Part shown: positions 7,699-16,741 of the stretch, in pieces | How positions within the stretch are numbered: the first letter of the stretch is position 1 | Layout: each line of letters opens with the position of its first letter | DNA from: Streptomyces anulatus | GTDB taxonomy: Bacteria; Actinomycetota; Actinomycetes; Streptomycetales; Streptomycetaceae | Direction: 5' to 3' | DNA: 64,000 bases | NCBI RefSeq assembly: GCF_014650675.1 | Contig: NZ_BMVK01000016.1 | Coordinates: forward strand, 124,001 to 188,000 | The notes under the pieces: generated by a model | What the model was told of the DNA's origin: nothing | The model's database searches: none | Seen by the model: only the letters and a program-made list of their open reading frames with translations | Translations under genes and position numbers: made by a program

Positions 7699-8427
7699 GT
7701 GGGGCATGGCTGGGAAGGCGTCGTTCTCAAACTGTTCCGGGGGCGTGACTTCACGTTCACGGTGACCGGCACGGAGCAGGTCACCGACCGCTTCCGCCGG
7801 GTGCGCGTGACCGACGGCGGGCTGCTGGCCGCGACCGGCGGGGCCCACCCGACGATGTGGGTGCGACTGTGGTTCGAGAAGGACGGCAAACCGCATCAGC
7901 GCGCCTACACGCTGGTCGACCCCGACCCGGAGACGGGCACGTTCGGTCTGGAATTCGCCCTGCACGAGGGCGCCGCCTGCACGTGGGCGAGGACCGTCAA
8001 GATCGGCGAGACGATCGACGCGACGCTCCAGGGCACCGGCTTCACGCTGCCCGACCCGGCGCCCTCGCGGCTCTTCGTGATCGGTGACGCGGCGGCGCTG
8101 CCCGCGATCAACTCCCTGCTGGACGCGGTCCCGTCGGCCGAGGCGACGATCTGGTTCGAGACCGCGCACGAGGAGGACCGGGAACTGCCGTTCCGCCTCG
8201 ACGAGGCCCACCACACCCTGCACCACGTGGCGCGCGGCGACGCGGGCGGGCAGCTCGTCTCCGAGGTGAAGGCGACCCTGCCCGAGCTGCTGGGCGAGGA
8301 CCACACGGACGCGTACGTCTGGGTCGCCTGCGACACGGCGACCACCCGGACCCTGTCGGCGTACCTCCGCAAGGAGCTGGGCCTGCCCAAGGACCGGGTG
8401 AACGCGCTGGGTTACTGGCGGCCCTAG
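7699..8427 (+). CDS. Siderophore-interacting protein (FAD-binding ferric-siderophore reductase)
   Basis: A 242-residue SIP-family flavoprotein starting at GTG 7699 behind AGGAG. It has the N-terminal FAD-binding beta-barrel with the R68-A-Y-T signature that holds the flavin phosphate, then the NAD(P)H-binding-type domain (RLFVIGDAAALPAI, TIWFETAHEED, YVWVACDTATTRTLSAYL) and the family ending NALGYWRP. These cytosolic proteins reduce ferric hydroxamate or catecholate complexes and release iron. The gene is divergent from the acylase-acetyltransferase and shares its iron box. Confidence 0.93.
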   Translation: MGHGWEGVVLKLFRGRDFTFTVTGTEQVTDRFRRVRVTDGGLLAATGGAHPTMWVRLWFEKDGKPHQRAYTLVDPDPETGTFGLEFALHEGAACTWARTVKIGETIDATLQGTGFTLPDPAPSRLFVIGDAAALPAINSLLDAVPSAEATIWFETAHEEDRELPFRLDEAHHTLHHVARGDAGGQLVSEVKATLPELLGEDHTDAYVWVACDTATTRTLSAYLRKELGLPKDRVNALGYWRP

Positions 8428-8468
8428 GCCCTGTCGACCTGGCGGTCGGCGACGAACCGCCGGAGACC

Positions 8469-10055
8469 TCAGTCCTCGACCACGAGGGCCGGGGTCTCCT
8501 TCGTCAGGATCTCGCCCCGGAAGAACGCCGGGCTGCGGCGCTCCATCGCAACCATCAGCACCACCCCGAGGAGCAGCAGCCCCACCCCGATGACGAACAC
8601 CGATCCGACGCCGAGGACCGAGGATCCGGAGCCGTACGCCGGGTCCCACATGTCGTAGAGGGTCTTGGCGAAGACGGCTGCGAGCAGGGTGCCGCCGAGC
8701 AGCGGGAAGAGGCCCTTGAAGACCAGGTCCCGGGCGGAGCGGGTCAGTTCGGCGCGGAAGTACCAGGCGCAGGCGAAGGCGGTCAGCGCGTAGTAGAAGC
8801 AGATCATGAGGCCGAGCGCGTAGATGGTGTCGACCAGGACGTGCTCGCTGACCAGGGTCATCACGGTGTAGAAGACGCCGGTGCCGATGCCCGCCGTGAT
8901 CGTCGCCCGGCCGGGGGTCTTGAAGCGGGGGTGGACCTGGGCGTACGAGGCCGGCATCGCCTCGTACGCGGACATCGCGAGCACCGTGCGGGCGACCGGG
9001 ATGAACGTGGTCTGGAGGCTGGCGGCGGCCGAGGCGAGGACCGCGAGGAAGAGCAGGACGCCGAGGCCGGGGCCCATCACCGGTCCGGCGAGGGCGGCGA
9101 AGACGTTGTCGGAGGTGTCCGGGTTGGCGAGGCCGAGCCCGGAGGTGCCGGAGCCGACGGCCATCTGCGCGGCGATGCCGGTGGCGAGGTAGGAGCCGAC
9201 CAGGACGACCATCGCGATGAGGGCCGCGCGGCCGGGGGTCTTCTCACTGCCGGTGGTCTCCTCGTTGGCGGTCAGGCAGGCGTCCCAGCCCCAGAACATG
9301 AAGATCGAGAGGGACAGGCCGGCGGTGAAGGCCGCGAAGGACTGGACGGCGAAGGGGTTCAGCCAGGACCAGGAGAAGTCGAGCGAGGACGCGAAGTCCG
9401 GTCCGCCGCTGCCCGCCTTGCTCAGGGCCATCGTCACGAACACGGCGAGAACGACCAACTGGAGCCCGACCAGGGCGTACTGAATGCCCTTGGTGGCGGT
9501 CATGCCCCGGTAGCTGATGGCGGTGGCGACGGCGATGAGGACCAGGCAGGTGAGGATGTGGACCGGCTTGCTGTCGTCCAGGGCGGCGACCGACGCGCTG
9601 CCGGTGATCTCCCCCGCGAGCAGCCAGAAGTACGAGGTGGCGACGCCCGCCAGGTTGGACAGCACGATGATCGTCGCGATCACCAGGCCCCAGCCGCACA
9701 TCCAGCCGACGCGCGGACCGAACGCCTTCACCGTCCAGGTGAAGGAGGTGCCGCAGTCCGGCATCGCCCGGTTCAGCTCGCGGTAGGCGAAGGCCACGAG
9801 CAGCATCGGCAGGAACCCGGCCAGGAAGACGGCGGGCATCTGCACGCCGACCTCTCCGGCGGTGGAGCCGAGGGTGGACGTCAGGCAGTAGACGGGGGCG
9901 ACGGTGGAGACGCCGATGACGGCGCTGCCCATGAGGCCGACGGAGTTCCCGCCGAGCCCCTTGCCCCGTACGCCGCCGCGGCCGTCACCGCCGTCGGCCG
10001 GGGCGCTTCCCCGTACCGTGTCTCCGGCCTGTGGCCGCGCGTCCAGCTGAGTCAT
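8469..10055 (-). CDS. APC-superfamily amino acid permease
   Basis: A 528-residue polytopic membrane protein with about 12-14 hydrophobic helices. The first membrane segment follows GLGGNSVGLMGSAVIGVSTVAPVY, typical of APC amino acid transporters, which exchange or symport amino acids or amines. Long acidic loops are absent and the C-terminus is short and cytosolic. The ATG at 10055 was chosen because the protein becomes family-like there; a TTG at 10133 gives a 26-residue extension with GGGGAG directly upstream. The 3' end is close to the convergent siderophore-interacting protein gene. The substrate is not determinable; the neighbouring deacylase and aldehyde dehydrogenase genes make an amine or amino acid derivative possible. 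Confidence 0.85.
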   Translation of the reverse strand: MTQLDARPQAGDTVRGSAPADGGDGRGGVRGKGLGGNSVGLMGSAVIGVSTVAPVYCLTSTLGSTAGEVGVQMPAVFLAGFLPMLLVAFAYRELNRAMPDCGTSFTWTVKAFGPRVGWMCGWGLVIATIIVLSNLAGVATSYFWLLAGEITGSASVAALDDSKPVHILTCLVLIAVATAISYRGMTATKGIQYALVGLQLVVLAVFVTMALSKAGSGGPDFASSLDFSWSWLNPFAVQSFAAFTAGLSLSIFMFWGWDACLTANEETTGSEKTPGRAALIAMVVLVGSYLATGIAAQMAVGSGTSGLGLANPDTSDNVFAALAGPVMGPGLGVLLFLAVLASAAASLQTTFIPVARTVLAMSAYEAMPASYAQVHPRFKTPGRATITAGIGTGVFYTVMTLVSEHVLVDTIYALGLMICFYYALTAFACAWYFRAELTRSARDLVFKGLFPLLGGTLLAAVFAKTLYDMWDPAYGSGSSVLGVGSVFVIGVGLLLLGVVLMVAMERRSPAFFRGEILTKETPALVVED

Positions 10056-10282
10056 GGGAAGGACGCTATGCGCTGCGATATCCACATCCGGAGTGCGAGA
10101 CTCCCGCGTCTCACCCTTGGATATACCAGCCAACTCCCCAAGAAGACTTCATCAATTCAAGGTCACATTCACATGAAACCTTGTATTGCATGCCACTCGG
10201 CCGAGCGTGACGACGTACGGTAATCGCAGCACTGTCCGTTATCTACCGATTCAAAATTTTCCCGCGGTGCGTGGAAGCGACC
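10056..10282. promoter_or_regulatory. A+T-rich intergenic region, probable permease promoter
   Basis: This 227-bp spacer is much richer in A+T than its surroundings. It holds an imperfect inverted repeat AAGGT(CACATTCACATGA)AACCTT near 10160, which could be a regulator site, and the run TTCAAAATTTTCCCGCGG just beyond the 3' end of the aldehyde dehydrogenase gene. No gene was seen in it. Confidence 0.35.
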
Positions 10283-11746
10283 TCAGCCGGGCCAGACGAT
10301 CGCCTGCGTCTCGCTGTAGGCGTGCAGTGCGTACGAGCCCACGTCCCGCCCCACCCCGCTCTTCTTGAACCCGCCGAACGGGGCCTCCATGTTCCGCCCG
10401 ACCGTGTTGACGCCGACCCCGCCGGCGCGCAGCCGGCGGGCGATCCGGAAGGCGCGGGCCACGTCGCCGGACCACACGTAGTCGATGAGGCCGTAGTCGC
10501 TGTCGTTGGCCAGGGCGACGGCCTCCTCCTCGTCGTCGAAGGGGACGACCACGACGACCGGCCCGAAGATCTCTTCGCGGACCACCCGCATGTCCGGCGT
10601 GCAGTCGGCCAGCAGCGTGGGGGCCACGTAGAACCCCCGGTCCAGGTGGCCGGGCCGGACGCCGCCCGCGACGACCCGCGCGCCTTCCTTCCGGCCCAGC
10701 TCCACGTACGCCTCGACGCGGTCGCGGTGGGCGGCGGAGATGACCGGGCCGACGACGGTGGCCCGGTCGCGGGGGTCGCCGACGGTGAGCCGGTTCGCGT
10801 ACGCGGTGAGCGCGGCGATCAGCTCGTCCTGCCGGGACCGGTGGACCAGGACGCGGGTCGGAGCCGTACAGATCTGTCCGCTGTAGAAGGAGAACGTGGT
10901 CCCGATCCCCGCGACGGCCGAGGACAGATCGGCATCGTCGAGGACGAGCGCCGCTCCCTTGCCGCCCAGCTCCATCAACTGCCGCTTCATCCCGCGCCCG
11001 CACACCTCCGCGATGCGCTGCCCGACGGCGGTGGACCCGGTGAAGCTGACCATGTCGACGTCCGGGGAGTCGACCGCGGCCTCCCCCGCCTCCGCGCCCG
11101 ACCCGGTGACGACGTTCACGACGCCCGGCGGAACACCCGCCTCCGCGAGAGCGGCGGCCATCCGGTAGACGGAGAGCGGGTCCTGCGGGGCGGGCTTCAC
11201 CACGACCGTGTTGCCCATCGCGAGCGCGGGCGCGATCTTGCCCGCCGGGTTGGCCCAGGGGTTGTTGTACGAGGTGATGCACGTGATCACGCCGACCGGC
11301 TGGCGGACGGCCAGCGCCCCGAAGACCCCGGCCCGGCCCATCGGACCGGCCTCGTTGATCTGGGGCGCGATCGCCTCCTCGACGGGCTCCAGGGCCCCTC
11401 GCGCGTACCGCCGGAAGCGGGCGACACCGACCCCCACCTGCATGCCCCGGGCGGTGGAGGCGGTGGCCCCGCTCTCCGCGCGGGCGACCTCGGCGTGCGC
11501 GAGGAAGTCGCGCTGGACGATGTCGGCTGCCCGGTCCAGGATCGCGGCACGCTCCTCGGGCCGCGTCCGCGACCAGGGCCCGAAGGCCTCCTTGGCCGCC
11601 CCGGCCGCCTCGTACACCTGGGCGCGGCTCGCCTCCGGGGCGAGGCCGACGACCTCCTCGGTGGCGGGGTCGACCACCTCGTAGTGGCCGCCGTCGGGCT
11701 CGGTCCACTCCCCGCCGATGAACAGCCGCTCCGGTGCGGGGCTCAC
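10283..11746 (-). CDS. Aldehyde dehydrogenase (NAD(P)-dependent)
   Basis: A 487-residue aldehyde dehydrogenase starting at GTG 11746. That codon overlaps the stop of the upstream deacylase by 4 bp (GTGA), so the two are translationally coupled. Catalytic elements are complete: N161 (TSYNNPWA), K184 (VVVKPAP), the FTGSTAVG nucleotide loop, E259 in MELGGKGA and the nucleophile C293 in SGQICTAPTR. The longer frame reaching to 13567 passes through the neighbouring gene in the wrong frame and is not real. It probably oxidises an aldehyde produced by the co-transcribed enzymes. Confidence 0.92.
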   Translation of the reverse strand: MSPAPERLFIGGEWTEPDGGHYEVVDPATEEVVGLAPEASRAQVYEAAGAAKEAFGPWSRTRPEERAAILDRAADIVQRDFLAHAEVARAESGATASTARGMQVGVGVARFRRYARGALEPVEEAIAPQINEAGPMGRAGVFGALAVRQPVGVITCITSYNNPWANPAGKIAPALAMGNTVVVKPAPQDPLSVYRMAAALAEAGVPPGVVNVVTGSGAEAGEAAVDSPDVDMVSFTGSTAVGQRIAEVCGRGMKRQLMELGGKGAALVLDDADLSSAVAGIGTTFSFYSGQICTAPTRVLVHRSRQDELIAALTAYANRLTVGDPRDRATVVGPVISAAHRDRVEAYVELGRKEGARVVAGGVRPGHLDRGFYVAPTLLADCTPDMRVVREEIFGPVVVVVPFDDEEEAVALANDSDYGLIDYVWSGDVARAFRIARRLRAGGVGVNTVGRNMEAPFGGFKKSGVGRDVGSYALHAYSETQAIVWPG

Positions 11747-13482
11747 GCGGTACTCACCGTCCGGGTGTCGCGGCCCGAGCGCAGCACCGTCCCCGGCACG
11801 GCCCCCGTCACCTTGTCGTCGCGCAGGGTCTCGATCCCGTTGACGCGTACGGAGACGATCCCGATGGCCTTGGAGTCCAGGCGCGGGCTGTCCCCGGGCA
11901 GGTCGTGGACGAGGGTGGCGGGCCCGGCGTCGATCCGTTCGGGGTCGAAGAGGACGAGGTCGGCGTGGAAGCCCTCCTCGATCCGGCCGCGCTCGCGCAG
12001 CCCGAAGAGCCGGGCGGGGTCGTCGGTGAGCATCTTGACGGCGGCGGTCAGCGGGACGAGCTTGCGCCCGCGCAGACAGTCGCCGAGGAAGCGGGTGGTG
12101 TACGGGGCCCCGCACATCCGGTCCAGGTGCGCGCCCGCGTCGGAGCCGCCGAGCATGACGTCCTCGTGCTCCCAGGTCCGCTGCCGCAGCGCCCAGGAGT
12201 CCGGGTCGTTGTCGGTGGGCATCGGCCACAGGACCGTACGCAGGTCGTCGGCGGCGCAGATCTCGACCAGGCAGTGGAAGGCGTCCTGGCCGCGTTCGGC
12301 GGCGATGTCGTTGACGACCCGGCCGCTGAGCCCTTCGTTGGCGGCGCTGTAGGTGTCCCCGATGACGTACCGGCCGAAGTTCGCGAGCCGGCGGAAGACC
12401 CCGGCCTCCTTGCTGTCGGCCCGGCGCAGCATCTCGGCGCGGGTGCCGGCGTCCCGGAGGCGTTCGATCCGCTCGGGGACGGGAAGGGCGAGGATCTCGC
12501 CCCACCCGGGGATGAGGTTGAGGGCGCAGAAGGTGCCGAGCGACATGTTCATCGGGGTGAGGATCGGCATGGTGAGGGCCACGATCCGCCCGCCGGCGCG
12601 GCGGGCTCGCTCGCTCGGGATCAACTGGCGCGGTACGCGTTCGGGGACGGCGGCGTCGATGGTGAGGACGTTCCAGTTGAGCGGGCGTCCGGCGGCGGCC
12701 GTCATGTCGACGAAGAGGTCGATCTCCTCGTCGGAGAACTGGTCCAGGCACCCGGCGACGATCGCCTCCAGCTGGGTCCCCTCGTGCTCGCCGACCGCGC
12801 GGGAGAGGGCGAGCAGCTCCTCGGGCCGGGCGTGCCGGGAGGCGACGGGCTCGCCGTCGCCGTCGGAGTGGGTGGAGGACTGGGTGGTGGAGAGCCCCCA
12901 GGCCCCGGCGTCCATCGCGTCGTGGAACAGGGCGAGCATGGCGTCCAGCTGCGCCGGGGTCGGCTGCCCGCCGACGGCGTCGGCGCCCATGACGTGCCGG
13001 CGCAGGGCGCAGTGCCCGACCATGAACCCGGCGTTGACGGCGATGCGCCCTTCGAGGGCGTCGAGGTACTCGCGGAAGGTGGACCAGGTCCAGTCGACGC
13101 CTTCCTCCAGCGCGGCGAGCGCCATGCCTTCGACCCGCGACATCATCCGCCGGGTGTAGTCGGCGTCCTCGGGCCGGTCGGGGTGGAGCGGGGCGAGGGT
13201 GAACCCGCAGTTGCCGCCCGCGACGGTGGTGACGCCGTGGTTCATGGAGGGGGTGGCGTAGGGGTCCCAGAAGAGCTGGGCGTCGTAGTGGGTGTGCGGG
13301 TCGACGAAGCCGGGGGCGAGGACGAGCCCGTCGGCGTCCTCGCTGGTGACGGCCTCTTCGGCGACGGCCCCCGGCTCGGCGACGACGACGATCCGGCCGC
13401 CGCGGATACCGACGTCGGCGGTGTACGCGGGCCCGCCGGTGCCGTCCACGACGGTCGCGCGGCGGATGAGGTGGTCGAGCAT
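11743..13482 (-). CDS. N-acyl-D-amino-acid deacylase family amidohydrolase
   Basis: A 579-residue metal-dependent amidohydrolase. The ATG at 13482 follows GAAGGGAA. The N-terminal beta-sandwich leads into the metal motif DPHTHYD (H63, H65), the Cys ligand segment GGNCGFTLAP, later His ligands (MVGHCALRRH) and the catalytic Asp in GGSDAGAHLDR, all as in D-aminoacylase/N-acyl-D-glutamate deacylase relatives. The C-terminus GFHADLVLFDP rebuilds the sandwich. It would hydrolyse an N-acyl or cyclic amide bond; true substrates of this actinobacterial branch are mostly unknown. It overlaps the aldehyde dehydrogenase gene by 4 bp and lies downstream of a luciferase-like gene on the same strand. Confidence 0.88.
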   Translation of the reverse strand: MLDHLIRRATVVDGTGGPAYTADVGIRGGRIVVVAEPGAVAEEAVTSEDADGLVLAPGFVDPHTHYDAQLFWDPYATPSMNHGVTTVAGGNCGFTLAPLHPDRPEDADYTRRMMSRVEGMALAALEEGVDWTWSTFREYLDALEGRIAVNAGFMVGHCALRRHVMGADAVGGQPTPAQLDAMLALFHDAMDAGAWGLSTTQSSTHSDGDGEPVASRHARPEELLALSRAVGEHEGTQLEAIVAGCLDQFSDEEIDLFVDMTAAAGRPLNWNVLTIDAAVPERVPRQLIPSERARRAGGRIVALTMPILTPMNMSLGTFCALNLIPGWGEILALPVPERIERLRDAGTRAEMLRRADSKEAGVFRRLANFGRYVIGDTYSAANEGLSGRVVNDIAAERGQDAFHCLVEICAADDLRTVLWPMPTDNDPDSWALRQRTWEHEDVMLGGSDAGAHLDRMCGAPYTTRFLGDCLRGRKLVPLTAAVKMLTDDPARLFGLRERGRIEEGFHADLVLFDPERIDAGPATLVHDLPGDSPRLDSKAIGIVSVRVNGIETLRDDKVTGAVPGTVLRSGRDTRTVSTA

Positions 13483-13520
13483 GACGGTTCCCTTCTCGGG
13501 GTTCCTTCTCCGGCTCGGGT

Positions 13521-13556
13521 GGGACGGCTGGGACGGCTTGGACGGCTGGGACAGCC
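13521..13556. repeat. 9-bp tandem repeat (four units)
   Basis: Four consecutive units of GGGACGGCT (one with T first, the last GGGACAGCC) lie in the spacer upstream of the deacylase gene. Confidence 0.75.
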
Positions 13557-13654
13557 GGGGTACGCACGCTTTCGGCCGCGGTACGTACCCCGGCTCATCA
13601 GGGCGACGGTCCGGGAAGACGCCGCCCGGCTGTGGGCCGGGGGGCTTGGTTGTC

Positions 13655-13677
13655 CAGCCCCGCCGGCGTTTGAGGCG
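13655..13677. repeat. REP-like intergenic element
   Basis: The 23-bp sequence CAGCCCCGCCGGCGTTTGAG plus GCG is of a type I recognise as recurring in Streptomyces intergenic regions downstream of genes. Here it follows the 3' end of the luciferase-like gene at 13693. Its function is unknown; it may influence 3' processing or termination. Confidence 0.6.
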
Positions 13678-13692
13678 AGTCTTTCCTGCGGG

Positions 13693-14814
13693 TCAGCCCG
13701 CGGCCCGGAACCGCGAGGTCCGATGCACGGGATCCGTGTCGATCTGCGGAATCACGTGCTCCCCGATCAACCGGATCGTGTTCATCGTGTCCTCGGGACT
13801 GATCCCGATCGGCAGCCCGAAGCTCAACTGGTCCGCCCCCGCCCGGTCCCACCGCCGGCACTGCTTCAGCACCTCGTCGGGATCCCCGCAGATCATCAGC
13901 TCCTCCGCGATGAGCAGCTCGACGATCTCCTCGGTGTACTCCGGCAGCAGCTGCGGCCACTCCGGAATCCCCTCCGGCCGGGGGAACGTGTCGTGGTAGC
14001 GGAACAGCAGCGACTGGAGGTAGTTGAGCCCGCCGCCGACCGCGATCTCCACCGCCTTGGCATGCGTCTCGGCGCAGATCGCGGTGGACGTCACCATCAC
14101 GTTGTCGTTGACGAACGCGCCCACCGGCTCCGCGTCCTTGACCGCGTTCTTGTAGGACTCGACGACCCACTCCATGTCGGAGACCTTCTGCACGCTGAAG
14201 CCCAGCACGCCGAGCCCCTTCTTGCCCGCCATGGCGTACGAGGACGGCGACCCGGCCGCGTACCACATGGCCGGGTGGGACTTCCCGTACGGCTTCGGCA
14301 GGATCTTGCGCGGCGGCAGGGACCAGTGCTTGCCCTGGAAGCCGACGTACTCGTCCTGGAGCCACATCTTGGGGAACTCGGCGATCGTCTCCTCCCACAG
14401 CTCCTTCGTGTGGTTCATGTCGGTGATGCCCGGCATGAACCCGAGGATCTCGTGGCTGCCGGCGCCGCGCCCGGTGCCGAACTCGAAGCGCCCCTCGGAG
14501 AGATGGTCGAGCATCGCGACCTTCTCGGCGACCTTCACCGGATGGTTGACGGGCGCGAGCGGGTTGAAGATGCCGGAGCCGAGGTGGATGCGCTCGGTGG
14601 CGTGCGCCAGATAGCCGAGGTACACGTCGTTGGCGGAGAGGTGCGAGTACTCCTCCAGGAAGTGGTGCTCGGAGGCCCAGGCGTACTTGAAGCCGGACTT
14701 GTCCGCCTGGATGACGTACTCGGTCTCCTCGATCAGTGCCTTGTGCTCTGCCTCGGGGTCCACCTTGGCACGCGCGGCGGGCACGTACCCCTGAACAAAG
14801 AGCCCGAATTCCAC
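13693..14814 (-). CDS. Luciferase-like (LLM class) flavin-dependent oxidoreductase
   Basis: A 373-residue bacterial-luciferase-family monooxygenase starting at GTG 14814 (MEFGLFVQGYVP). Family segments are YAWASEHHFLEEYSHLSAN, GSGIFNPLAPVNHPVKVAEK, LDHLSEGRFEFGTGRGAGS and the ADQLSFGLPIG ending. Proteins of this size use FMNH2 supplied by a reductase, or F420, to oxygenate small organics. It lies upstream of the deacylase and aldehyde dehydrogenase genes and downstream of an SDR gene, all on the minus strand. The operator-like palindromes at 14851 and 14913 sit just before its start, so it probably heads its own regulated transcript. The substrate is unknown. Confidence 0.88.
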   Translation of the reverse strand: MEFGLFVQGYVPAARAKVDPEAEHKALIEETEYVIQADKSGFKYAWASEHHFLEEYSHLSANDVYLGYLAHATERIHLGSGIFNPLAPVNHPVKVAEKVAMLDHLSEGRFEFGTGRGAGSHEILGFMPGITDMNHTKELWEETIAEFPKMWLQDEYVGFQGKHWSLPPRKILPKPYGKSHPAMWYAAGSPSSYAMAGKKGLGVLGFSVQKVSDMEWVVESYKNAVKDAEPVGAFVNDNVMVTSTAICAETHAKAVEIAVGGGLNYLQSLLFRYHDTFPRPEGIPEWPQLLPEYTEEIVELLIAEELMICGDPDEVLKQCRRWDRAGADQLSFGLPIGISPEDTMNTIRLIGEHVIPQIDTDPVHRTSRFRAAG

Positions 14815-14850
14815 GGAGGTTCACCGTCCTCAAGTTTTCCTGGCGGTTTT

Positions 14851-14867
14851 TCTGACGCACCGTCAGA
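14851..14867. promoter_or_regulatory. Palindromic operator, copy 1
   Basis: TCTGACG-CAC-CGTCAGA is a perfect 7-bp inverted repeat with a 3-bp spacer, located 37 bp upstream of the luciferase-like gene start. Its shape is typical of TetR-family operators. Related sites occur at 14913 and 16742. Confidence 0.75.
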
Positions 14868-14912
14868 TTGTGGTGCGACCGACTGTTCCACCGCCACCGC
14901 GACCCGTCAATA

Positions 14913-14929
14913 GCTGACGCTGCGTCAGA
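14913..14929. promoter_or_regulatory. Palindromic operator, copy 2
   Basis: GCTGACG-CTG-CGTCAGA shares the CTGACG/CGTCAG arms of copy 1. It overlaps the last codons of the SDR gene and lies about 100 bp upstream of the luciferase-like gene start. Confidence 0.7.
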
Positions 14930-15722
14930 AAGGGCTGACCCCCGCGAGCCACCCCCCGTCGATGACGAACGGCTGGCCGGTGATGTACGAGGAGTCGTCC
15001 GAGGACAGGAACAGGACCAGCGCGGCGACCTCCTCGGGCCTGCCGATCCGCCCCATTGGCACGAGCTTGCGGTAGTACGCGTCCAGGGCCGCGCCGGACG
15101 TCGCCAGATCGGCGTCCGCGTCCAGCAGGGCCGGGTTGGTCATCGCGGTGTCGACGGCCCCCGGACAGACGGCGTTGACCCGGACGCCCTTCCCCGCCAG
15201 CTCCATGGCGGCGACCTTGGTGAGCCCCAGCACCGCGTGTTTGGTCGCGGCGTACGCGCCGACCAGGGGCATGCCGGTCAGACCGGTGTACGAGGACGTG
15301 TTGACGATCGTCCCGCCGCCCGCGGCCTCGATCTCGGGCGCGACGGCGCGTATCCCGAGGAACGCGCCCGTCATGTTGACCCGCACCACCTGCTCGAACT
15401 CGGCCAGCGGGGTGTTGACCAGCTCGTTGAAGCGCAGGATGCCCGCGTTGTTGACGAGCCCGTCGATCTTCCCGAAGGCGTCCTTGGCGACGGCGACGGC
15501 GGCGGCCCAGTCCTCCTCGCTCCCGACGTCCAGCCGCACGAACCGGGCGACGTCCTCCCCGAACTCCTCGCCCAACTCCTTGACCAGCGCCTCCCCCTGC
15601 TCGACCAGCACATCGGCGACGACGACCCGTGCGCCCTCGGCCGCGAAGAGCCGCGCCTCCTGCTCGCCCTGCCCGCGCGCCGCCCCGGTGACCAGGAAGA
15701 CCCGCCCGTCCAGCTTGCCCAT
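14925..15722 (-). CDS. SDR-family NAD(P)-dependent oxidoreductase
   Basis: A 265-residue classical short-chain dehydrogenase. The ATG at 15722 follows GGAG by 7 nt. It has the Rossmann loop TGAARGQGEQEA, the NNAG motif (DGLVNNAGILRF), the catalytic Ser in NTSSYTG, YAATKHAV (Y and K of YxxxK), PGAVDTAM and the C-terminal ITGQPFVIDGG. It resembles mycofactocin-associated/carveol-type dehydrogenases that oxidise secondary alcohols. The gene starts 11 bp after the stop of the upstream luciferase-like gene, so the two are co-transcribed. Confidence 0.9.
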   Translation of the reverse strand: MGKLDGRVFLVTGAARGQGEQEARLFAAEGARVVVADVLVEQGEALVKELGEEFGEDVARFVRLDVGSEEDWAAAVAVAKDAFGKIDGLVNNAGILRFNELVNTPLAEFEQVVRVNMTGAFLGIRAVAPEIEAAGGGTIVNTSSYTGLTGMPLVGAYAATKHAVLGLTKVAAMELAGKGVRVNAVCPGAVDTAMTNPALLDADADLATSGAALDAYYRKLVPMGRIGRPEEVAALVLFLSSDDSSYITGQPFVIDGGWLAGVSPF

Positions 15723-15733
15723 GTCCGTCTCCT

Positions 15734-16678
15734 TCACGTACCGAGGTGGGGGGCCACGTCCGCACCGAACGCCGCCATCTGATCGGTCAGTTCGTCCACG
15801 CTCCGGCTCCGGAAGCGCACCTGGATCTGGTGCACGCCGATCGCCGCGTACTCCCGCAGCGACTCCGCGAGGGCCTCCGGCTTCCCCGTGAGCGTCCGCC
15901 GCCCCACGGGCCACCCGGGCTCACCCACGTACAGCGGTTCGGTGATCGCACCGATGACGATCGGCGCTTCGACGCCCGCCTCCTCCCGCAGGGCGCGCAC
16001 CCGGGCGATCTGCGCGGGCAGCCGCTCCCGGGCATCACCCTGCGGCAGCCACCCGTCCCCGCGCACGGCGGCCCGGCGGGTGGCGGCGGGCGAGGAGCCG
16101 CCCACCCAGATCGGCACCCGCTCCTGGGCCGGCCGGGGCAACTGCCCGAGCCCGCCGAACGAGAACCGCTCCCCCGCGAACTCCGGGTACTCCTCGGGCC
16201 CGAGCGCGGCCCGCAGCGCGTCGATCGACTCGTCCAGCACGCCCCCGCGCCCGTCGAAGTCCGCCCCGACCGCCTCGAACTCCTCCCGGACGTGCCCGGC
16301 CCCGACCCCGAGGATCAGCCGGCCGCCGCTGAGGTGGTCGAGGGTGGCGTACTGCTTGGCGGTGACGAGCGGATGGCGCAGCCCGACGACGGCGACATGG
16401 CTCATCAGCAGCACGCGCTCGGTGACCCCGGCGAGAAAGGAGAGCGTGGCGACGGGGTCGTACCAGACGGTGCTCATGCCGTCCGCCAGTCGGCGCGGAA
16501 TGGCGACGTGATCGCAACCGGCGACGTAGGCGAAGCCGCCCCGATCGGCGGCGCGGGCTGTGCGGACGAGATCGGCGGGGGTCGCCGCCGCCTCCCAGGG
16601 TTCCGCGTAGATGGCGCTCTGCGACTGGACCGGCAGCTGCATCCCGTACGCCAGCGGCCCATCGGGCGATATCGGCAC
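15734..16678 (-). CDS. LLM-class oxidoreductase, TIGR-type F420-dependent
   Basis: A 314-residue luciferase-like TIM-barrel enzyme. The GTG at 16678 follows AAGGAGG by 5 nt. Segments LDHLSGGRLILGVGAGHVREEFEAVG and PIWVGGSSPAATRRAA are characteristic of F420-dependent members, in which the GVGAGH turn contacts the cofactor. It is the first gene of a probable operon with the SDR gene and has an operator-like palindrome 64 bp upstream (16742-16758). Together with the second luciferase-like enzyme it suggests stepwise oxidation of a cyclic or terpenoid-like compound; that is inference. Confidence 0.88.
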   Translation of the reverse strand: MPISPDGPLAYGMQLPVQSQSAIYAEPWEAAATPADLVRTARAADRGGFAYVAGCDHVAIPRRLADGMSTVWYDPVATLSFLAGVTERVLLMSHVAVVGLRHPLVTAKQYATLDHLSGGRLILGVGAGHVREEFEAVGADFDGRGGVLDESIDALRAALGPEEYPEFAGERFSFGGLGQLPRPAQERVPIWVGGSSPAATRRAAVRGDGWLPQGDARERLPAQIARVRALREEAGVEAPIVIGAITEPLYVGEPGWPVGRRTLTGKPEALAESLREYAAIGVHQIQVRFRSRSVDELTDQMAAFGADVAPHLGT

Positions 16679-16741
16679 GACGGCCTCCTTCCCCTCCGGC
16701 CCGGGACGGTCCCGCCCCGGGCGACGGCCGCCATCGTCATA

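Noticed and set aside
8841..10223. Open frame of 460 codons on the plus strand
   Set aside because: Antisense of the amino acid permease gene; low-complexity Gly/Asp/Arg protein with no domain.
11747..13567. Upstream extension of the aldehyde dehydrogenase frame to 1094 codons
   Set aside because: The extra part reads the deacylase gene in the wrong frame and is Arg/Pro-rich; the dehydrogenase starts at 11746.
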